Assembly (NCBI RefSeq): GCF_023631325.1
Contig: NZ_JALQDG010000003.1
Location: 951,587-1,015,586, forward strand
Direction of reading: 5' to 3'
DNA length: 64,000 bases
Source of the DNA: Caballeronia sp. INDeC2
GTDB lineage: Bacteria > Pseudomonadota > Gammaproteobacteria > Burkholderiales > Burkholderiaceae
The notes under the pieces were generated by a model. The model searched no databases, was not told where the DNA came from, and saw nothing but the letters and a program-made list of their open reading frames with translations. How positions within the stretch are numbered: position 1 is the first letter of the stretch; each line of letters opens with the position of its first letter. A program made the translations under genes and the position numbers. Shown here piece after piece: positions 17,342 through 29,583 of the stretch.

Positions 17342-18394
17342 ATGAAGTTTCGGAAACTGGGTGATTCGGGTCTCGACGTCAGCCTGATCGGGCTCGGCAC
17401 CATGACCTGGGGCGAGCAGAACACCGAAAGCGAGGCGCACGAGCAGATCGACTACGCGCTGGCCCAGGGCGTGAACCTGATCGATGCGGCCGAGATGTAT
17501 CCGGTGCCGCCGCGCGCCGAAACGCAGGGCCGCACCGAGGAATACATCGGCACGTGGCTCGCCAGGAACCCCGCGAAGCGCGGCGACATCGTGCTCGCGA
17601 CGAAGATCGCCGGGCCCGCGCGCCAGCCGCACAATCCTCGGCACATCCGCGGAGCGGGCAACCAGTTCGATCGCAAGAACCTGAACGAAGCCATCGACGC
17701 CAGTCTGAAGCGTCTGCAAACGGATTACGTCGACCTGTACCAGTTGCACTGGCCCGATCGCAGCACGATGACCTTCGGCCGCCCCGCATATCCGTACATC
17801 GACGATGAATACACGGTGCCTATCGAGGAAACGCTCGCGGCGCTCGCCGATCTCGTGAAGGCGGGGAAGATCCGTCATGTCGGCGTGTCGAACGAAACGC
17901 CGTGGGGCGTCGCGCAATTCCTGCGCGCGGCCGAAAAGGCGGGCCTGCCGAAGATCGTCAGCATTCAGAATCCGTACAGCCTCGTGAACCGCACGTATGA
18001 GCTCGGCCTGTCCGAATTCACGCACAAGGAAGGCGTCGGGCTGCTCGCGTATTCGCCGCTCGCGTTCGGCTGGCTGTCGGGCAAGTATGAAGGCGGGGCG
18101 CGTCCGGTCGGCGCGCGCATCACCTTGTTCGAGCGCTTTCAGCGCTATAGCAAGCCGCAGGCGCTCGCCGCCATCACGTCGTATGTCGAACTGGCGAAGC
18201 GCCATGGCCTCACGCCGACGCAGCTCGCGCTCGCGTTCGTCAACACGCGGCCGTTCACGACGAGCACGCTGATCGGCGCGACGTCGATGCCGCAGTTGAA
18301 GGAGAACATAGAGAGCGTGAACGTCGAACTGTCGGAGGAAATTCTGGCCCAAATCGAAGCGCTGCACGAACGCCAGCCGAATCCGGCGCCGTAA
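17342..18394 (+). CDS. tas: Aldo/keto reductase, Tas-like
   Basis: 350-residue NADP(H)-dependent (beta/alpha)8 oxidoreductase. It begins MKFRKLGDSGLDVSLIGLGT as in Tas proteins and carries the catalytic residues Asp and Tyr in LIDAAEMYP, Lys in ATKIAGPARQ and His in LYQLHWPDR. The C-terminal SxTLIGATSMPQLKENI segment binds cofactor phosphate. The ATG has GAGGA upstream. It is divergent from the MFS exporter. Physiological substrate unknown; E. coli Tas complements tyrosine auxotrophs but its reaction is not settled. Confidence 0.93.
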   Translation: MKFRKLGDSGLDVSLIGLGTMTWGEQNTESEAHEQIDYALAQGVNLIDAAEMYPVPPRAETQGRTEEYIGTWLARNPAKRGDIVLATKIAGPARQPHNPRHIRGAGNQFDRKNLNEAIDASLKRLQTDYVDLYQLHWPDRSTMTFGRPAYPYIDDEYTVPIEETLAALADLVKAGKIRHVGVSNETPWGVAQFLRAAEKAGLPKIVSIQNPYSLVNRTYELGLSEFTHKEGVGLLAYSPLAFGWLSGKYEGGARPVGARITLFERFQRYSKPQALAAITSYVELAKRHGLTPTQLALAFVNTRPFTTSTLIGATSMPQLKENIESVNVELSEEILAQIEALHERQPNPAP

Positions 18395-18678
18395 ATTTCC
18401 CTGTCCGGTCAGGGATTTGTAGAAGAATCGGATGCGCCGGCCGCGAATGTGTCAGCATTCACGTTCGTATCAACGTTCGTCAGGCAGGCGTGCAGTGCCT
18501 GCATCCTTTTCGTAATACCGCCGTGCGTCGAAGCGCTTCACTGTTCGATGCACGGCGCACCCCTCGCAATGTTCGCCGTGCGGTGCCGGCTGCAAGGCAC
18601 TACACTTGCTCGATGGTCCTGGTTGCCCGCTGCGGCGCCGTTCGCCACAGCGCGCTCTTCGCAAAGGAGTCGTCGCTC

Positions 18679-20772
<2,094 letters not shown>

Positions 20773-20778
20773 ATCAAC

Positions 20779-21759
20779 ATGCAGATCGGCATCGTGGGAC
20801 TGGGGCGCATGGGCGGCAACATCGGGCGGCGGCTGATGCGCGGCGGACATACATGCGTCGCGTACGATCACAATCCGCAAGCGACCGAAGCGCTCGCGAG
20901 CGACGGCGCGACGGGCGCGAAGGATCTGGGCGATCTCGTCGCGAAGCTGGCCGCGCCGCGTGTCGTCTGGCTGATGCTGCCCGCGGGGAAGATCACCGAA
21001 GACACGCTCAACGATCTGCGCAAGATCCTCGGCGCGGACGACGTGATCATCGACGGCGGCAACAGCTTCTACAAGGACGATATCCGCCGCGCCGCGCAGT
21101 TGCGCGAGCAGGGCATCCATTACGTCGATGTCGGCACGTCGGGCGGCATCTGGGGACTGGAGCGCGGCTACTGCATGATGATCGGCGGCGACGAAGCGGT
21201 CGTGCGCCGCATCGATCCGATTCTCGCGACGCTCGCGCCCGGACGCGGCGACATTCCCGAAACGCCCGGCCGCGAAGGGCGCGATCCGCGCGTCGAGAAC
21301 GGCTACATGCATTGCGGGCCGGTCGGCTCGGGGCACTTCGTGAAGATGGTGCACAACGGCATCGAGTACGGTCTGATGCAGGCGTATGCGGAGGGCTTTC
21401 ACATCCTGAGGCACAAGGAGTCGAAGGATCTCGCGGAAGGCGAGCGCTATACGCTCGATCTCGCGGATATCGCCGAAGTGTGGCGGCGCGGCAGCGTGGT
21501 GTCGTCATGGCTGCTCGACCTGACCGCGGGCGCGCTCGCCACCGACGGCACGCTCGAGCGCTTCTCGGCGGAAGTCGCGGACAGCGGCGAAGGGCGCTGG
21601 ACGATCGAGGCGGCGATCGAGGAAGCGGTGCCCGCGCAGGTGCTGTCGGCGGCGCTGTACACGCGCTTCCGCTCGCGCGATGCCGAATCGTTCCCCGAAC
21701 GCATGCTCTCCGCGATGCGCTTCGGCTTCGGCGGGCACCACGAGTTTCCCGCGAAGTAG
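20779..21759 (+). CDS. gnd: 6-phosphogluconate dehydrogenase, decarboxylating (short form)
   Basis: 326-residue enzyme giving ribulose-5-phosphate and CO2. The N-terminal Rossmann loop ([16 protein letters not shown]), [12 protein letters not shown], the SGGxxGxExGxxMMIGG substrate motif and [14 protein letters not shown] (catalytic Lys) are intact. The length is that of the short gnd/YqeC-type group, not the ~470-residue long form. Short forms usually prefer NAD+, which fits the region after strand two (AYDHNPQAT, an acidic residue and no Arg). Six bases after tkt. Confidence 0.93.
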   Translation: MQIGIVGLGRMGGNIGRRLMRGGHTCVAYDHNPQATEALASDGATGAKDLGDLVAKLAAPRVVWLMLPAGKITEDTLNDLRKILGADDVIIDGGNSFYKDDIRRAAQLREQGIHYVDVGTSGGIWGLERGYCMMIGGDEAVVRRIDPILATLAPGRGDIPETPGREGRDPRVENGYMHCGPVGSGHFVKMVHNGIEYGLMQAYAEGFHILRHKESKDLAEGERYTLDLADIAEVWRRGSVVSSWLLDLTAGALATDGTLERFSAEVADSGEGRWTIEAAIEEAVPAQVLSAALYTRFRSRDAESFPERMLSAMRFGFGGHHEFPAK

Positions 21760-21783
21760 CTTTTTTTCTTCGACGATACGGAC

Positions 21784-21816
21784 ACGGCGATGGACTAGCG
21801 GTCCAACGCCGTTTTT
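21784..21816 (+). terminator. Intrinsic terminator after tkt-gnd
   Basis: Two-part stem ACGGCG(A)TGGAC ... GTCCA(A)CGCCGT followed by TTTTT. It abuts the stop codon of the convergent ABC permease gene. Confidence 0.82.
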
Positions 21817-22661
21817 CATTTCATCATGCGTCGACGGAAAAGCCACGCGCACATAAAGAACGGCACGACCGCATACGCGATCAGCACGAGCACATGGAGC
21901 GCGGCGCCGTCGAACGGGCGGCCGAGCATCGCCGGGCGGATCAGTTCGACCGCGTGAAAGAGCGGCAGAACCTGCGTGACGTGCTGCGCGATCGCGGGCA
22001 GTTGCGCGATCGGAAAGAACACGCCGGAGAGCAGCAGCATCGGCGTGAGCGCGAGCGTCTGATAGAACATGAAGAAGTCGTAGCTCGGCGCGAGCGCGGT
22101 GATGACCATCGCCGTGCTGGCGAACGCGAGTCCCGTCAGCGCGATGACGGGCAGCGCGATCAGCATCGACGGAAAGCTCGCATAGCCGAGTGCACCCGCG
22201 ACGATCATGATCGCCACGCCCGACAAGACCGACTTGCTCGCGGCCCATACGACCTCGCCGAGCACGATGTCGCCGAGCGTGAGCGGCGTATGCATGATCG
22301 CTTCCCACGTGCGCTGGACGTGCATGCGCGAGAAGCCCGAGTACATCGCCTCGAAGCTCGCGGACATCATCACGCTCGACGCCGCCGTGCCCGCCGCGAG
22401 AAACGCGATGTACGACACGCCGTCGACATGCCCGACCATCAGCCCGAGACCGAGCCCCAGGCCGAAGAGATAGATCATCGGATCGGCGAGATTGCCGATC
22501 ATCGAGGCGATCGCGAGCTTCTTCCAGACGAGATAGTTGCGCCGCCAGACCGACATCCAGTGCGTTGCGTTGGCGGGCAGCGCGCTGGATAGCGGCGTGA
22601 ATTTTTCCGCGTGCTTCGGCTCGCGTTTTCTTCCGATGCGGGATGGTTCGAGCGTATCCAT
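21816..22661 (-). CDS. ABC-2 transporter permease, NodJ-like
   Basis: 281-residue inner-membrane permease with six predicted helices and the ABC-2 signature region ([35 protein letters not shown]). It closely resembles NodJ of rhizobial lipo-oligosaccharide exporters ([27 protein letters not shown]). The start at 22661 follows the ATPase stop by 4 bases. No nod genes are present, so the cargo is probably another lipid-linked or polysaccharide molecule; the 'NodIJ' name in non-symbionts only reflects similarity. Confidence 0.88.
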   Translation of the reverse strand: MDTLEPSRIGRKREPKHAEKFTPLSSALPANATHWMSVWRRNYLVWKKLAIASMIGNLADPMIYLFGLGLGLGLMVGHVDGVSYIAFLAAGTAASSVMMSASFEAMYSGFSRMHVQRTWEAIMHTPLTLGDIVLGEVVWAASKSVLSGVAIMIVAGALGYASFPSMLIALPVIALTGLAFASTAMVITALAPSYDFFMFYQTLALTPMLLLSGVFFPIAQLPAIAQHVTQVLPLFHAVELIRPAMLGRPFDGAALHVLVLIAYAVVPFFMCAWLFRRRMMK

Positions 22662-22665
22662 TGTT

Positions 22666-23613
22666 TCAATCCACCATCTCGCGTCCCGTGAGACGCAGGA
22701 AAACATCTTCGAGATTCGCCGGACGATGCAGATAGCGCACGTCCACGCGGCCTTTCACGCGCGCGTGCACGGTCTGCGGATCGTCGACGTAGCAAAAGAG
22801 CGTTTCGCCGCTCACTTCCATGCGCGCGACCAACGGTTCGAGTTCCGCCGCGAGCGCTTGCGGATCGGGTCCGTAGATCTCGATCACATCCGAGCCGATC
22901 ACCGATTCGATGAGCTCGTGCGGCCGTCCCTCGGCGATCTTGCGGCCTTCCTCGATCACGCAGACGCGGTCGCACAGACGCTCGGCTTCTTCCATGAAAT
23001 GCGTCGTCAGAAGGATCGTCTTGCCGCGCGCGAGGAGCGAGCGCAGCCGCTCCCAGATCAGATGCCGCGCTTGCGGATCGAGCCCGGTGGTGGGTTCGTC
23101 CATCACGAGGACATCGGGATCGTTGACGAGCGCGCGCGCGAGCGTGAGACGACGCTTCATGCCGCCCGACAATTCACCGACGCGCGCATCGGCCTTGTTC
23201 TCCAGACGCGCGAATTCCAGCAGCGAAGGCACGAGCGCATCCATGCGGGCGCCGGTCAGACCGAAGTAGCGGCCGAAGACGGTCAGGTTTTCGCGCACCG
23301 TGAAATCGGGATCGAGATTGTCGAATTGCGGTACGACGCCCACGCGTTCGCGCGCGAAACGGGCGCGCGCGGGCACCGGCTCGCCGACGAGGCGGATCGC
23401 GCCGCTATCGGGCGAGGTGATGCCGAGCAGCATCTTGAGCGTCGTCGTCTTGCCCGCGCCGTTCGGGCCGAGCAGTCCGAAGCATTCGCCGGGACGCACA
23501 TCGAACGACAGACCATCGACGACGGTGCGCTCACCGTAGTGCTTCCTTACTACGCTGAACTCGATGGCGGGCGCGCCGCTTTCGTCGGACTCGCGTGATG
23601 TTTGATCAGTCAT
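22666..23613 (-). CDS. ABC transporter ATP-binding protein, NodI-like
   Basis: 315-residue ATPase. Walker A ([12 protein letters not shown]), Q-loop (VVPQFDNLD), signature LSGGMKRRL, Walker B ([12 protein letters not shown]) and switch His (LTTHFME) are all intact. The [13 protein letters not shown] segment and C-terminal [15 protein letters not shown] are typical of the NodI/CcmA-like drug and lipid exporter group. The start at 23613 gives MTDQTSRES. It pairs with the permease directly downstream to form a half-transporter complex of two ATPases and two permeases. Confidence 0.92.
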   Translation of the reverse strand: MTDQTSRESDESGAPAIEFSVVRKHYGERTVVDGLSFDVRPGECFGLLGPNGAGKTTTLKMLLGITSPDSGAIRLVGEPVPARARFARERVGVVPQFDNLDPDFTVRENLTVFGRYFGLTGARMDALVPSLLEFARLENKADARVGELSGGMKRRLTLARALVNDPDVLVMDEPTTGLDPQARHLIWERLRSLLARGKTILLTTHFMEEAERLCDRVCVIEEGRKIAEGRPHELIESVIGSDVIEIYGPDPQALAAELEPLVARMEVSGETLFCYVDDPQTVHARVKGRVDVRYLHRPANLEDVFLRLTGREMVD

Positions 23614-23947
23614 GCATTCCTGCCGCAGGGAAAATCGCGTGTGGAAATCCAGCGGGCTAGTGTAATCCATTGCACCAAGGCGATGCCTGGCGTGCAACCG
23701 TGTGCGGCGAGGGCGTGTCAAACGTGTGCGGCGAGCGTCGAACCGGTTCCGGCCGAAAGTGCCAGAGGCTTGTCCGTCGGCGTGTTCGGAGTTCTGGCAC
23801 GGTGCGAGCTAGCATGTTCGGGTCGGTAAGCGTTTTCCAGCGTTGCCACCCATGTGGCGACACACGATGATGAAGCAACGCCGCGGGTAAATCGCGCTTC
23901 GGTCGCATCGGGCGGGCGCGAAGGGCAAGTTGGCCAGGGAGGTCATG
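23614..23947. other. Divergent intergenic region with a 13-bp direct repeat
   Basis: 334 bases between the ABC operon (leftward) and the universal stress gene (rightward). A 13-bp direct repeat, CGTGTGCGGCGAG, occurs at 23699-23711 and 23723-23735 with a 24-base period. It could be a regulator site. I see no ORF that looks coding. Confidence 0.5.
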
Positions 23948-24457
23948 ATGGAAAGCTACCGAAAAATTCTGCTCTGCTATGACGGCTCCAGAGAGGGTCG
24001 CAAGGCATTGCGGCAAGGCGCGAATCTCGCGCTGGATCTGAATGCGGAAACGCACGTCCTCGCGGTGGTCGACATGCGATCGAGCATCGCGCAGAGCGCT
24101 GGACTGCTAACCGATATGGCCTGCGGACGCTTCGAAGAGGCCGCGCGCGACATTCTGCAGGAAGGTGTCGACTGGCTGCGCGAACGGGGACTTCCGGCGC
24201 AGGGCCATTTCGCGTTCGGGCATCCGATCGACGAGATCGCGGCGCTCGCGGAAAGCCTTCAGGTCGATCTCGTCGTGGTCGGGCATCGCTGCCGCAACGG
24301 GCTCGCGCGCTGGTGGATGGGCGCGGGCAACACGCCGTTGCTCGACCGCGTGAAGTGCAGCATTCTCGTTGCCGTCTGTCAGGCCGGGGAGTCGGCGGAG
24401 GCCGAAGACGAGGCAGCCTACGCGGCGAAACCGGTCAAGGCCGAAGCCGGCGCTTGA
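23948..24457 (+). CDS. Universal stress protein (UspA family)
   Basis: 169-residue cytosolic protein with the Usp fold: KILLCYDGSREGRKALRQGANLA at the N-terminus and VDLVVVGHRCRNGLARWW..NTPLLDRVKCSILV at the C-terminus. The ATP-binding G-x2-G-x9-G(S/T) motif is modified (GHRCRNG, then a tryptophan pair), so nucleotide binding is uncertain. AGGGAGG is better spaced for the second of two adjacent ATGs (23948). A ~20-residue acidic/alanine tail extends past the Usp fold. Confidence 0.88.
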   Translation: MESYRKILLCYDGSREGRKALRQGANLALDLNAETHVLAVVDMRSSIAQSAGLLTDMACGRFEEAARDILQEGVDWLRERGLPAQGHFAFGHPIDEIAALAESLQVDLVVVGHRCRNGLARWWMGAGNTPLLDRVKCSILVAVCQAGESAEAEDEAAYAAKPVKAEAGA

Positions 24458-24461
24458 TTTG

Positions 24462-25061
24462 TCATCCGTTGAGATCGACCGCGACGAGCTTCCATGACAC
24501 GAGGCCGTAGCGATGGAAGATCGCCGAGTATTGCGCGTCTCCCGCGCCGTGCCGATACGTGACGACGAACGTGTTCAGGCTTCGATAACCGGCCGTGGTC
24601 TGGGGCGGTTCCTTCGGTGCCGGCTGCGCGGTCGTGACGCCGGAGGCCGGCGCGTTCGAAGGCGCAGCCGGCGAGCCGCTGCCGGCCTGCGGCGGTTGCT
24701 CGCCCGGATCTCCACGCGGCGGAATGCCGTTGAGAATGGCCGCGACGCCGTCCGGGGTCGCATACGAATCCACCAGAGGACCGACGAGCGCCGCACCGAT
24801 CATCGCCCCGATGATCGCGAGCGGATTGCCGCTCTTCTGAATGTCGACGCGGCGCGTGAGCAGCGCGCCGACCTGTTCCTTGAGGCTCGCGCGCAGCGCG
24901 GGAAAATCGACGTACTGATTGACGGTCTGAGCGTCGCGCGCATCGGCTGCGCGTTTCACGCGGTTCAGCGCGATGTAAGGTGACGCGTAGATAAAAGCGA
25001 GCGCCGCGACGAGAATCAGGACGACGAGCGCGGTAGCGACGGAGCGGGTCGTGCGGGACAT
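24462..25061 (-). CDS. DUF2939 family protein
   Basis: 199-residue envelope protein with one N-terminal membrane anchor (residues ~8-27). The DUF2939 block follows (YASPYIALNRVKRAADARDAQTVNQYVDFPALRASL...). Then comes a proline/alanine/glycine linker (~115-155) and a C-terminal beta domain (NTFVVTYRHGAGDAQYSAIFHRYG). The family is common in proteobacteria and uncharacterised. The gene converges on the stress-protein gene with only four bases between stops. Confidence 0.85.
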   Translation of the reverse strand: MSRTTRSVATALVVLILVAALAFIYASPYIALNRVKRAADARDAQTVNQYVDFPALRASLKEQVGALLTRRVDIQKSGNPLAIIGAMIGAALVGPLVDSYATPDGVAAILNGIPPRGDPGEQPPQAGSGSPAAPSNAPASGVTTAQPAPKEPPQTTAGYRSLNTFVVTYRHGAGDAQYSAIFHRYGLVSWKLVAVDLNG

Positions 25062-25158
25062 GCGATGGCAAAGCCTCTTTCAAAACGTGAATCCCGGATT
25101 GACCACGCAGGCGCGCGATAAATCCCGCGAATTCACGTTCGTGCGAGTCCGCCTCGAT

Positions 25159-25485
25159 TCAGGCGAGGATTCCGCCCGCAAGCCCCGCGTTTTCCTCGGC
25201 GATGCAACGGTCGATCATGCGCGACACTTCGTCGATCTTGCCGACCAGAATCACGCGCGACTGCCCGCGATAGACCCGCACCGGCGCGCGCTGCTCCGGC
25301 TCCGCATGCACCGTGCTGCTCAGCGACACACGTGCGAAAGCCGGTTGCCGCGACGGCAGCGCGGGCATTTCGTCGAAGAGATCGAGCGTGGGTTCGGCGC
25401 GCTGAACGCCGCACGTGATCAACGAGCGCAGATGGCGCAGGCGGCCGAATTGACGGAAGGGCAGCAGACGGGCAAAACGTTCCAT
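25159..25485 (-). CDS. Conserved hypothetical protein (108 aa)
   Basis: 108 residues from MERFARLLPFRQFGRLRHL, with GGAGAG before the ATG; an in-frame extension of 54 codons upstream is rejected. No signal peptide. The N-terminal half is basic and amphipathic, and the C-terminal half (VILVGKIDEVSRMIDRCIAEEN) is a strand plus helix. No family recognised. It lies between lexA and the DUF2939 gene, all leftward, but with gaps too long to assume one transcript. Confidence 0.6.
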   Translation of the reverse strand: MERFARLLPFRQFGRLRHLRSLITCGVQRAEPTLDLFDEMPALPSRQPAFARVSLSSTVHAEPEQRAPVRVYRGQSRVILVGKIDEVSRMIDRCIAEENAGLAGGILA

Positions 25486-25690
25486 GATGACTCTCCAGAC
25501 GATAGGACGCACCGCGGCGCACCGCGCACGGCGGCCGTCATGCTTGTTTATGTTGAACCGCCTCGACTGAGCGTTAAAGCGGTTGGTGAGGCAATCTTGC
25601 GATGTCAATGAGACATTTGTTGTCCCGTTGCAAAAGTCTGCGGACAATTTTCCTTCGACTTTCGCTTCCCGCCCATGTCGAGCGCAGACC

Positions 25691-26368
25691 TCAGAACTCG
25701 CCCGACCGGATCAACCCGACCGCGATGCCTTCCAGCGCGAAATCGCTGCTCCCGGAGCGCACGAAAATGTTCTCGTAGTCCGGATTTTCGGCGATCAGCT
25801 CGACGCCGTCCGAACGGCGTTTCCAGCGTTTGACCGTGACATCGTCGCCAAGACGCGCCACCACGATCTGTCCGTCTTTCGCTTCAGTGCGCTTCTGCAC
25901 GGCGAGCAGGTCGCCGTCGAGAATGCCGGCGTCGCGCATAGACAGGCCGCGCACTTTCAGCAGATAGTCCGGCTTGCTCGAAAAGAGCGCGGGATCGCAG
26001 GCGTAAGTTTGCGAGATGTGCTCCTGCGCGAGGATCGGACTACCTGCTGCGACGCGCCCGACGAGCGGCAGCGACAGTTGCATGATGCTCTGATGCGGAA
26101 GCGTGAATTGATGCGGCATCTCCTCCGAACGATCGATGCGCGAGGCATCGCCGAGCAGCCGGATGCCGCGCGACGAGCCCGCCGCCAGTTCGATCACGCC
26201 CTTGCGCGCCAGCGCCCGCAAATGCTCCTCGGCCGAATTCGCCGAGCTGAAGCCGAGCTCGGCCGCGATCTCGGCGCGCGTCGGCGGAAAGCCCGTGCGG
26301 TCGATCGCGCGCTGGATCAGTTCGAACACCTGTTGCTGGCGCGCGGTAAGCTTCGATGTCTTTGTCAC
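25691..26368 (-). CDS. lexA: SOS repressor LexA
   Basis: 225-residue autoproteolytic repressor of the SOS regulon. It has an N-terminal winged helix ([34 protein letters not shown], recognition helix [13 protein letters not shown]), cleavage site VAAG|SP (Ala-Gly), catalytic Ser in GLSMRDAGI and Lys in VTVKRW. The GTG at 26368 is chosen: it follows AAGGG, and the only earlier in-frame codon (GTG, 26389) lies inside a LexA operator. Two operators lie directly upstream, so the gene is autoregulated. Confidence 0.95.
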   Translation of the reverse strand: MTKTSKLTARQQQVFELIQRAIDRTGFPPTRAEIAAELGFSSANSAEEHLRALARKGVIELAAGSSRGIRLLGDASRIDRSEEMPHQFTLPHQSIMQLSLPLVGRVAAGSPILAQEHISQTYACDPALFSSKPDYLLKVRGLSMRDAGILDGDLLAVQKRTEAKDGQIVVARLGDDVTVKRWKRRSDGVELIAENPDYENIFVRSGSSDFALEGIAVGLIRSGEF

Positions 26369-26388
26369 TGGCTGAGGCCCTTGGTGCA

Positions 26389-26424
26389 CTGTATGGATGG
26401 ACAGGTGACTGTATTTTTATACAG
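26389..26424 (-). promoter_or_regulatory. Two tandem LexA (SOS) boxes upstream of lexA
   Basis: Both match CTGT-N8-ACAG. Box 1 is CTGTATTTTTATACAG at 26409-26424 and box 2 is CTGTATGGATGGACAG at 26389-26404; their starts are 20 bases apart. This is the arrangement seen upstream of lexA in other proteobacteria and indicates negative autoregulation. Confidence 0.9.
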
Positions 26425-26499
26425 TATTTCGCACTTTTCAAGCGTTACTTTAACTTCATCCCTGCCACGGCACCGCACGCTCGTTTCGTGACGACTATC

Positions 26500-26600
26500 G
26501 CTTTTTCCATACAGGAATATCGTTCTTAGCAGTTTTACGTATAAAAAAGTGACTAACGATTATTTTCAATCATATAGGCGCCTCGATAGACTGATTCCGT
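26500..26600 (+). promoter_or_regulatory. AT-rich promoter region of the sulfate operon
   Basis: About 100 bases of unusually AT-rich DNA (for example TATAAA at 26540-26545 and ATTATTTTCAATCATATAGG) precede sbp. Sulfate operons are activated by CysB or Cbl at such AT-rich sites, and the operon itself encodes a CysB-type protein. No exact binding site can be fixed by eye. Confidence 0.45.
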
Positions 26601-26626
26601 CAATTCGATAAGACGGAGAACGGGGA

Positions 26627-27661
26627 ATGCAAAGCATCAGACTGGGATTGGGCAAAGGCGCGCGGCGCCTGCTCGCGGCGGCGGCGCTGACGGCGGCGGG
26701 CGTCGGGATGGCCGCGTCGGCGTACGCGCAGACGTCGTTTCTGAACGTCTCCTACGATCCGACCCGGGAGCTGTATCAGGACTTCAATCAGGCGTTCGCG
26801 AAGAAATGGAAGGCCGATACGGGCGAAACGGTGACCTTCAAGCAGTCGCACGGCGGCTCGGGCGGACAGGCGCGCGCGGTGCTCGACGGTCTGCAGGCCG
26901 ATGTCGTCACGCTCGCGCTCGCCTACGACATCGATGCGCTGGCTTCCAAGGGACTCGTCAACGCCGACTGGCAGAAGCGCCTGCCGGACAACGCGTCGCC
27001 GTACACATCGACGATCGTGTTTCTCGTGCGCAAGGGCAATCCTAAGCACATCAGGGACTGGGACGATCTGGCCAAACCCGGCGTGTCGATCGTCACGCCG
27101 AATCCGAAGACCTCGGGCGGCGCGCGCTGGAACTATCTCGCGGCGTGGGCGTATGCGCAGCACAAGCCGGGCGGCAACGATCAGACCGCCAAGGATTTCG
27201 TGACGAAACTCTACAAGAATGCCGGCGTGCTCGATTCCGGCGCGCGCGGCGCCACGACGAGCTTCGTGCAGCGCGGCCAGGGCGACGTGCTGATCGCGTG
27301 GGAAAACGAGGCGTTCCTCTCGGTGAAGGAATTCGGCACGGACAAGTTCGAGATCGTGGTGCCGTCGGTGAGCATTCTTGCGGAGCCGCCGGTCGCGGTG
27401 GTCGACAAGGTCGTCGAGAAGCACGGCACGCGCAAGCTCGCCGACGCGTATCTCAAGTACCTGTATAGCGACGAAGGACAACAGATCGCCGCGCGCAACT
27501 TCTATCGGCCGCGCTCGGACAAGGTGCCCGCCGAACTCACGAAGCAGTTTCCGAAGCTGAAGCTCTACACCATCGACGACACGTTCGGCGGCTGGACCAA
27601 GGCGCAGAAGACGCATTTCGCCGACGGCGGCGTGTTCGATTCGATCTATCAGCCGCAGTAA
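26627..27661 (+). CDS. sbp: Sulfate/thiosulfate ABC transporter substrate-binding protein
   Basis: 344-residue periplasmic sulfate-binding protein. The signal peptide is cleaved after AYAQ (about residue 35), followed by the family start [22 protein letters not shown]. It also has [33 protein letters not shown], the sulfate-binding Ser/Gly loop, and [14 protein letters not shown]. It is the first gene of sbp-cysT-cysW-cysA-cysB. Sbp and CysP overlap in specificity, so thiosulfate is also possible. Confidence 0.94.
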   Translation: MQSIRLGLGKGARRLLAAAALTAAGVGMAASAYAQTSFLNVSYDPTRELYQDFNQAFAKKWKADTGETVTFKQSHGGSGGQARAVLDGLQADVVTLALAYDIDALASKGLVNADWQKRLPDNASPYTSTIVFLVRKGNPKHIRDWDDLAKPGVSIVTPNPKTSGGARWNYLAAWAYAQHKPGGNDQTAKDFVTKLYKNAGVLDSGARGATTSFVQRGQGDVLIAWENEAFLSVKEFGTDKFEIVVPSVSILAEPPVAVVDKVVEKHGTRKLADAYLKYLYSDEGQQIAARNFYRPRSDKVPAELTKQFPKLKLYTIDDTFGGWTKAQKTHFADGGVFDSIYQPQ

Positions 27662-27756
27662 CAGAAGATGCGGGCGACGCGGCGCACCCATGACGCCGCG
27701 CGCCCGAAGCAGCGACGCGCGCCCGACCCCGGCGCGCAAAAAAGGATCAATCAAGG

Positions 27757-28662
27757 ATGACGACCCTCACATTCAAGAAGCCGAGCGCGCTTCCCGGGTT
27801 CGGCTTGACGCTCGGCATCACGGTGGCGTACCTGAGCCTCGTGGTGCTGATTCCGCTCGCCGCGACCTTCGCGAAGACCGCGACGCTCGACTGGGCGCAG
27901 TTCGTACGCGCGGTGACCTCGCCGCGCGTGCTCGCGTCGTATCGGCTCACGTTCAGCGCGGCGCTCGGCGGCGCGCTCATCAACGCGGTGTTCGGCTTTC
28001 TCGTCGCCTGGGTGCTCGTGCGCTACACGTTTCCGTTCAAGCGCATCGTCGATGCGATCGTCGATTTGCCGTTCGCGCTGCCGACTTCCGTCGCGGGCAT
28101 CTCGCTCGCCGCGGTCTATGCAGGCAACGGCTGGATCGGGCAATATCTCGCGCCGCTCGGCATCAAGGTCGCGTTCACGCCCCTGGGTGTGCTTGTCGCG
28201 CTGACGTTCATCGGCTTGCCGTTCGTCGTGCGCACGGTGCAGCCGGTGCTCGAAGAGTTCGAGCGCGAGCAGGAAGAGGCCGCCGCATGCCTCGGCGCGA
28301 CGCGCTGGCTGACGTTTCGCCGCGTCGTGCTGCCTTCCGTTTTTTCCGCGCTCCTGACCGGCTTCGCGCTCGCGTTCGCGCGTGCGCTCGGCGAGTACGG
28401 CTCGGTGATTTTCATCGCGGGCAATGTGCCGATGAAGTCGGAGATCACGTCGCTGCTCATCATCACGAAGCTCGAACAGTACGACTATGCCGGCGCGACG
28501 GCGCTTGCCGTCGTGATGCTGTGCGTGTCGTTCCTGATGCTGTTGCTCATCAATACGCTGCAATGGTTCCTGCAACGGCGCACGAGCAGGACGGGCGCGC
28601 CGCCCGCCGTCGCGGCCGGCCCTTCGCTGCATGTCGGACATCAGGGCGGGGGGCACGCATGA
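27757..28662 (+). CDS. cysT: Sulfate ABC transporter permease CysT (CysU)
   Basis: 301-residue inner-membrane permease with about six helices. The EAA loop that docks the ATPase is clear ([21 protein letters not shown]). [16 protein letters not shown] and [15 protein letters not shown] are typical CysT segments. It shares a 4-base ATGA overlap with cysW, and the two form the heterodimeric channel. Confidence 0.95.
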   Translation: MTTLTFKKPSALPGFGLTLGITVAYLSLVVLIPLAATFAKTATLDWAQFVRAVTSPRVLASYRLTFSAALGGALINAVFGFLVAWVLVRYTFPFKRIVDAIVDLPFALPTSVAGISLAAVYAGNGWIGQYLAPLGIKVAFTPLGVLVALTFIGLPFVVRTVQPVLEEFEREQEEAAACLGATRWLTFRRVVLPSVFSALLTGFALAFARALGEYGSVIFIAGNVPMKSEITSLLIITKLEQYDYAGATALAVVMLCVSFLMLLLINTLQWFLQRRTSRTGAPPAVAAGPSLHVGHQGGGHA

Positions 28663-29567
28663 GCACGCCCGATAGCAAGGCGCTGCCGGTACACGCCGCC
28701 GCGCGCGTGCGCAAGCACAGCCTGAATCCCGTCACCGAGCCGCGCGCCGTGCGCTGGCTGCTGACGGGCATCGCGCTCGTGTTTCTCGCGCTCTTTCTCG
28801 TCGTGCCGCTCGTCGCGGTGTTCGTGCAGGCGTTCGCGAAGGGCATCGACTATTACTTCGAGTCGCTGAAAGATCCCGATGCGTGGTCCGCGATCAAGCT
28901 CACGCTGATCACCGCCGCGATCGCCGTTCCGCTCAATGTCGTGTTCGGACTGGCGGCGTCGTGGGCGATCGCGAAGTTCGAGTTTCGCGGCAAGGCACTC
29001 TTGACCACGCTCATCGATCTGCCGTTCTCGGTGTCGCCGGTAATTTCCGGCTTGATCTACGTACTGATTTTCGGCGCGCAAGGCTGGTTCGGCCCGTGGC
29101 TCGCCGCGCATGACGTGCAGATCATCTTCGCGGTGCCGGGGATCGTGCTCGCGACGATCTTCGTGACGTTTCCGTTCGTCGCCCGCGAGCTGATTCCGCT
29201 GATGCAGGCGCAGGGCAACGACGAAGAGGAAGCGGCCCACGTCCTCGGCGCATCGGGCTGGCAGATCTTCAGGCGCGTGACGCTGCCCAACGTGAAGTGG
29301 GGCCTGCTCTACGGCGTGATTCTTTGCAACGCGCGCGCGATGGGCGAGTTCGGCGCGGTATCGGTGGTGTCGGGCCACATCCGCGGTCAGACCGACACGA
29401 TGCCGCTGCACGTCGAAATTCTCTACAACGAATACAACTTCTCGGCCGCGTTCGCGGTGGCGTCGCTGCTTGCGCTGCTTGCGCTCGTGACGCTCGCGCT
29501 CAAGCTCCTCGCGGAGCGGCGCATGTCGCAAGCCGTCAGCGAAGCACGGACACCCGCACAGCATTGA
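28659..29567 (+). CDS. cysW: Sulfate ABC transporter permease CysW
   Basis: 302-residue partner of CysT. It starts at the ATG overlapping the cysT stop; a long in-frame extension through cysT is not real. A basic N-terminal tail (to ~40) precedes six helices. The EAA loop ([22 protein letters not shown]) and the [26 protein letters not shown] stretch mark the family. A 16-base gap separates it from cysA. Confidence 0.95.
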   Translation: MSTPDSKALPVHAAARVRKHSLNPVTEPRAVRWLLTGIALVFLALFLVVPLVAVFVQAFAKGIDYYFESLKDPDAWSAIKLTLITAAIAVPLNVVFGLAASWAIAKFEFRGKALLTTLIDLPFSVSPVISGLIYVLIFGAQGWFGPWLAAHDVQIIFAVPGIVLATIFVTFPFVARELIPLMQAQGNDEEEAAHVLGASGWQIFRRVTLPNVKWGLLYGVILCNARAMGEFGAVSVVSGHIRGQTDTMPLHVEILYNEYNFSAAFAVASLLALLALVTLALKLLAERRMSQAVSEARTPAQH

Positions 29568-29583
29568 AGAGGCCGACAACATC

